Below are positions 61,700 to 64,000 of a stretch of DNA of 64,000 nt, one piece after another. Source of the stretch: Hyphomicrobiales bacterium (GTDB taxonomy: Bacteria; Pseudomonadota; Alphaproteobacteria; Rhizobiales; Xanthobacteraceae); NCBI GenBank assembly GCA_017305535.1, contig JAFKKN010000007.1, positions 124,001 to 188,000 on the forward strand. Reading direction: 5' to 3'. The position numbers and the translations under genes are program-made. The notes under the pieces were generated by a model. It ran no database searches and was not told where the DNA came from. It saw nothing but the letters and a program-made list of their open reading frames with translations. Each line of letters starts with the position of its first letter. Positions within the stretch are counted from its first letter, which is position 1.

Positions 61700-62494
61700 T
61701 CAGGTCGCGAATTTGTGGAAGTCGGGATCGCGCTTCTCGTTGAACGCCGCAACGCCTTCCTTCGACTCGGCAGTCTCGTAAAACAGCTTGACGGCGTAGA
61801 GGCCGAAACTGCTGATGCCGCGAATGCTGTCGGAGTCGGCGTTGAAGGAACGCTTCGCAAGCGCGATGGCCGTCGGCGACCGCTGCCCGAGTTTATCGGT
61901 CCAGTCCTTCACGGCGGCGTCGAGCTGCGCGGCGGGAACGACCTTGTTGACGAGGCCCATTTCGCGCGCCTGTTCCGCGGTGTAACGCTCGTTGAGAAAC
62001 CAGATCTCACGCGCTTTCTTGTCGCCGACATGGCGCGCCAGCAAGGCGGTGCCCCACCCGGGATCGACGGAGCCGACCTTGGGGCCGACCTGACCGAACT
62101 GCGCGGTATCGGCGGCAATCGTGAGGTCGCAGAGCGTCGCCAGCACATTGCCGCCGCCGATGGCAAATCCATTGACGCGCGCGATGACCGGTTTCGGAGC
62201 ATCGCGGATCAAACTTTGCAGTTCGTCGATCGGAAGACCCACCACGCCGCGGCCGTCGTACTGACCTTCGTGCGCCGACTGGTCGCCGCCCGTGCAGAAC
62301 GCCTTGTCGCCGGCGCCGGTCAACACGATGCTGGCGACCTGCCGATTGTTCGCCGCAAGCTGAAAGGCTTGAATCAATTCCTCCAGCGTTTGCCCGCGGA
62401 AAGCGTTGTAGACTTTCGGCCGGTTGATGATGATCCACGCTGCGCGATCGCGGACTTCGTAGATGACGTCGGTGAACTGTTTCGGGTCTGTCAT
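61700..62494 (-). CDS. badI: 2-Ketocyclohexanecarboxyl-CoA hydrolase (BadI-like)
   Basis: A 264-residue crotonase-fold ring-cleaving hydrolase. Long stretches match R. palustris BadI as I recall it: AWIIINRP, DKAFCTGGDQSAHEGQYDGR, KPVIARVNGFAIGGGNVLAT and GQVGPKVGSVDPGWGT. Asp144 in SVDPG is the MenB/BadI-type catalytic residue. The enzyme adds water to a 2-oxocyclohexane-carboxyl-CoA and opens the ring to pimelyl-CoA. The BadH-like gene lies 18 bases upstream, as expected for consecutive steps. The true ring may carry substituents. Confidence 0.88.
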   Translation of the reverse strand: MTDPKQFTDVIYEVRDRAAWIIINRPKVYNAFRGQTLEELIQAFQLAANNRQVASIVLTGAGDKAFCTGGDQSAHEGQYDGRGVVGLPIDELQSLIRDAPKPVIARVNGFAIGGGNVLATLCDLTIAADTAQFGQVGPKVGSVDPGWGTALLARHVGDKKAREIWFLNERYTAEQAREMGLVNKVVPAAQLDAAVKDWTDKLGQRSPTAIALAKRSFNADSDSIRGISSFGLYAVKLFYETAESKEGVAAFNEKRDPDFHKFAT

Positions 62495-62512
62495 GGCGCT
62501 TCCTTCCGTAGC

Positions 62513-63271
62513 CTAGATCATGTTCATTCCACCGGAGACCGAGATGGTCTGTCCGGTAATGTATTTGCCGTCGTCCGAGGCCAGCATGGCGACGATCCCG
62601 CCGTAGTCTTCGGGTTCGCCCATGCGGCGTAGCGGAATTCCGCGCACCATCGCGTCCTTCCACTTCATGGCGTGCTCGCCTTCGCCAAGGACGGCGGCCA
62701 TCATCGGCGTGTTGGTCGGCCCAGGGCAGACGGCATTCAGCAGGACATTCTTGCGCGCCAGTTCGCGCGCCAGCGATTTGGTGAAGGAGATCAACCCACC
62801 CTTGCAGGCCGAGTAGACTGCCTCATCACTTGTGCCGACGCGCGCGGCATCGGAGGCGATGTTGACGATCCTTCCGCCGCCACGCTCGGCCATCAACGGC
62901 GCAACCGCCTTGTGCGTATTGAGCGGACCATAGAGATTGATGCGGATGATCTTGTCCCAAAGCTCCTTGTCGGTCTTCAGGAACGGCGTCGGTCGATCCC
63001 ATCCCGCGTTGTTGACCAGCAGCCAGATCGGGCCGAGCTCGGATTCAACCCTGGCCACCGCGTCATTGACGGAGGCCGCGTCTCCGACGTCAACCGCGTA
63101 GCTTTTGATATGCGCGTGAGGTGCGAGTTCAGCGGTTTCTTCGCCAGCTTTCGGGTTGATGTCGAAGATCGCCACCTTGCAACCTTCCTGCGCCAGACGC
63201 AGCGTCAGCCCGCGTCCGATTCCCTGTCCTCCACCGGTCACGATGGCGACTTTTCCAGATAGGCCTTTCAA
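62513..63271 (-). CDS. badH: 2-Hydroxycyclohexanecarboxyl-CoA dehydrogenase (BadH-like SDR)
   Basis: A 252-residue classical SDR with the cofactor loop TGGGQGIG at 12-19, NNAGWD at 87-92 and catalytic Ser140, Tyr153 and Lys157 (YSACK). The segments NIASDAARVG and FTKSLARELARKNVLLNAVC resemble BadH. It oxidises the ring hydroxyl to the ketone that the BadI-like enzyme cleaves, with NAD. It keeps the full catalytic set, unlike three other SDRs of this region. GGAGACG lies upstream, and the gene is in one operon with flanking dehydrogenases. Confidence 0.87.
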   Translation of the reverse strand: MKGLSGKVAIVTGGGQGIGRGLTLRLAQEGCKVAIFDINPKAGEETAELAPHAHIKSYAVDVGDAASVNDAVARVESELGPIWLLVNNAGWDRPTPFLKTDKELWDKIIRINLYGPLNTHKAVAPLMAERGGGRIVNIASDAARVGTSDEAVYSACKGGLISFTKSLARELARKNVLLNAVCPGPTNTPMMAAVLGEGEHAMKWKDAMVRGIPLRRMGEPEDYGGIVAMLASDDGKYITGQTISVSGGMNMI

Positions 63272-63350
63272 CGCTCGTCTCCTTTGCGAATGTCGTTGCT
63301 GTCATGCAGACGCGACCGCGTTCCGACACGTCGAAACGCGGCGGTTTCGT

Positions 63351-64000
63351 TCACGAAGCCGCCTTGTCCTTCCGCAAGGAAAACCCGTGCTGCGAATACA
63401 TTTGTCGTGCGATGATCGTCTTCATGATCTCGATCGAACCGCCGGCGATCTTGACGATCCGCGCATCCGCGTAGGCGCGGGCGATCGGGTATTCCCACAT
63501 GTAACCCCAGCCGCCGAATAGCTGGAGGCACTCGTCGACGGTTTCGCAATGAAGCTCGGACGTGAACATCTTCGCCATCGCCGCATCGACGGGGTCGAGT
63601 TTTCCTTCCATGAACAGCGAGATGCATTTGTCGGTAAAGACGCGCGCGACGGTTGCCTTGGTCTTGAGAGCCGCGAGCTTGAACTGAGTGTTCTGGAAGT
63701 CGGCGAGCTTCTGGTCGAACACGCTGCGCTCGGCGGTGTATTGCAGCGTCCAGTCGATGACCGTTTCGACCACTGTCGCCGAACGAATGGCCTGCGCCAG
63801 ACGTTCCTGCGACAGCTTGGTCATCATCAGCGCGAAACCCTTGCCTTCCGCGCCAAGCATGTTGCTGGCGGGGATGCGGACGTTGTCGAAAAACAGTTCC
63901 GATGTGTCCTGCGCTCGCATGCCGAGCTTCTCGAGATTGCGGCCGCGCTTGAAGCCCGGCCGATCGCTCTCGACGATGAACAGCGTGACCCCCTTCGCGC
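63351..64000 (-). CDS. Acyl-CoA dehydrogenase, truncated at the window edge
   Basis: The C-terminal about 215 residues of an acyl-CoA dehydrogenase; the frame is open to the right edge, where it reads KGVTLFIVESDRPGFKRGRN. The TSELFFDNVRIPASNMLGAE block and the helix-G base LSQERL are present, and the C-terminal loop is IAGGSIEIMK without the YEGT Glu. It is a paralogue of the enzyme at 60473. It is the most upstream gene seen of the BadH-BadI operon; its promoter and any sixth MarR operator are outside the window. Confidence 0.9.
   Translation of the reverse strand, partial: AKGVTLFIVESDRPGFKRGRNLEKLGMRAQDTSELFFDNVRIPASNMLGAEGKGFALMMTKLSQERLAQAIRSATVVETVIDWTLQYTAERSVFDQKLADFQNTQFKLAALKTKATVARVFTDKCISLFMEGKLDPVDAAMAKMFTSELHCETVDECLQLFGGWGYMWEYPIARAYADARIVKIAGGSIEIMKTIIARQMYSQHGFSLRKDKAAS

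Noticed and set aside
1-64000. tRNA/rRNA genes, CRISPR arrays, transposases, integrases or toxin-antitoxin genes
   Set aside because: I looked for repeat arrays, recombinase motifs and short RNA genes in the gaps and saw none. The only repeats are short palindromic intergenic ones.

Overview
The window is a high-GC bacterial chromosome segment, most likely from an alphaproteobacterium of the Bradyrhizobium/Rhodopseudomonas/Afipia group. The evidence is the codon and GC bias, the density of Liv-type ABC transporters and acyl-CoA enzymes, BadH/BadI-like proteins that resemble those of Rhodopseudomonas palustris, and two intergenic palindromic repeats of the type scattered through those genomes. 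I saw no rRNA, tRNA, CRISPR array, insertion sequence or phage gene. It is almost entirely catabolic: transport, CoA activation, ring attack and beta-oxidation, with a regulator for nearly every block.

Layout. (1) 1-3183: end of a LivM permease gene, an acyl-CoA ligase and an enoyl-CoA hydratase. (2) 3211-6646: a class-III PLP enzyme and a small-molecule kinase (a phospho-lyase/kinase pair), divergent from a GntR/FCD regulator across a long palindrome. (3) 6671-10341 (minus): a NitT/TauT-type ABC importer plus an EamA exporter, divergent from hyuA-hyuB-TIM barrel (10504-15244). (4) 15492-19727: two TetR regulators, a LysR regulator and a FAD oxidoreductase. (5) 19853-35351: a large block on the plus strand: periplasmic binding protein, livHMGF, an alpha-methylacyl-CoA-racemase-like protein, acyl-CoA dehydrogenase, CoA-transferase, second binding protein, acyl-CoA ligase, fused indolepyruvate ferredoxin oxidoreductase, TetR. 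(6) 35422-38562: an unsaturated-glycuronyl-hydrolase-like protein and RecQ.

(7) 38714-50536: an aromatic-degradation block. The minus arm has a flavin monooxygenase, a binding protein, a frameshifted secreted protein and an ACMSD-type amidohydrolase. The plus arm has ferredoxin reductase, Rieske dioxygenase alpha and beta, cis-diol dehydrogenase, Rieske ferredoxin, TetR, two extradiol-dioxygenase paralogues and an SDR. The gene set resembles a p-cumate-type pathway. One extradiol paralogue has lost its metal ligands.

(8) 50639-64000: a CoA-dependent alicyclic-acid block. It holds a MarR regulator, an AliA-like ligase, crotonases, SDRs of the dienoyl-CoA and enoyl-CoA reductase types, an MDR reductase, MaoC, a CitE-like lyase, three acyl-CoA dehydrogenases, and BadI- and BadH-like ring-cleavage enzymes. 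Five copies of a 14-bp motif, GTAC-N2-TA-N2-GTAC, sit in front of the MarR gene and at the other regulated starts of this block. I infer one MarR regulon that breaks down a cyclohexane-carboxylate-like compound, next to a dioxygenase route for an aromatic relative. This is the strongest candidate for an undescribed system here.
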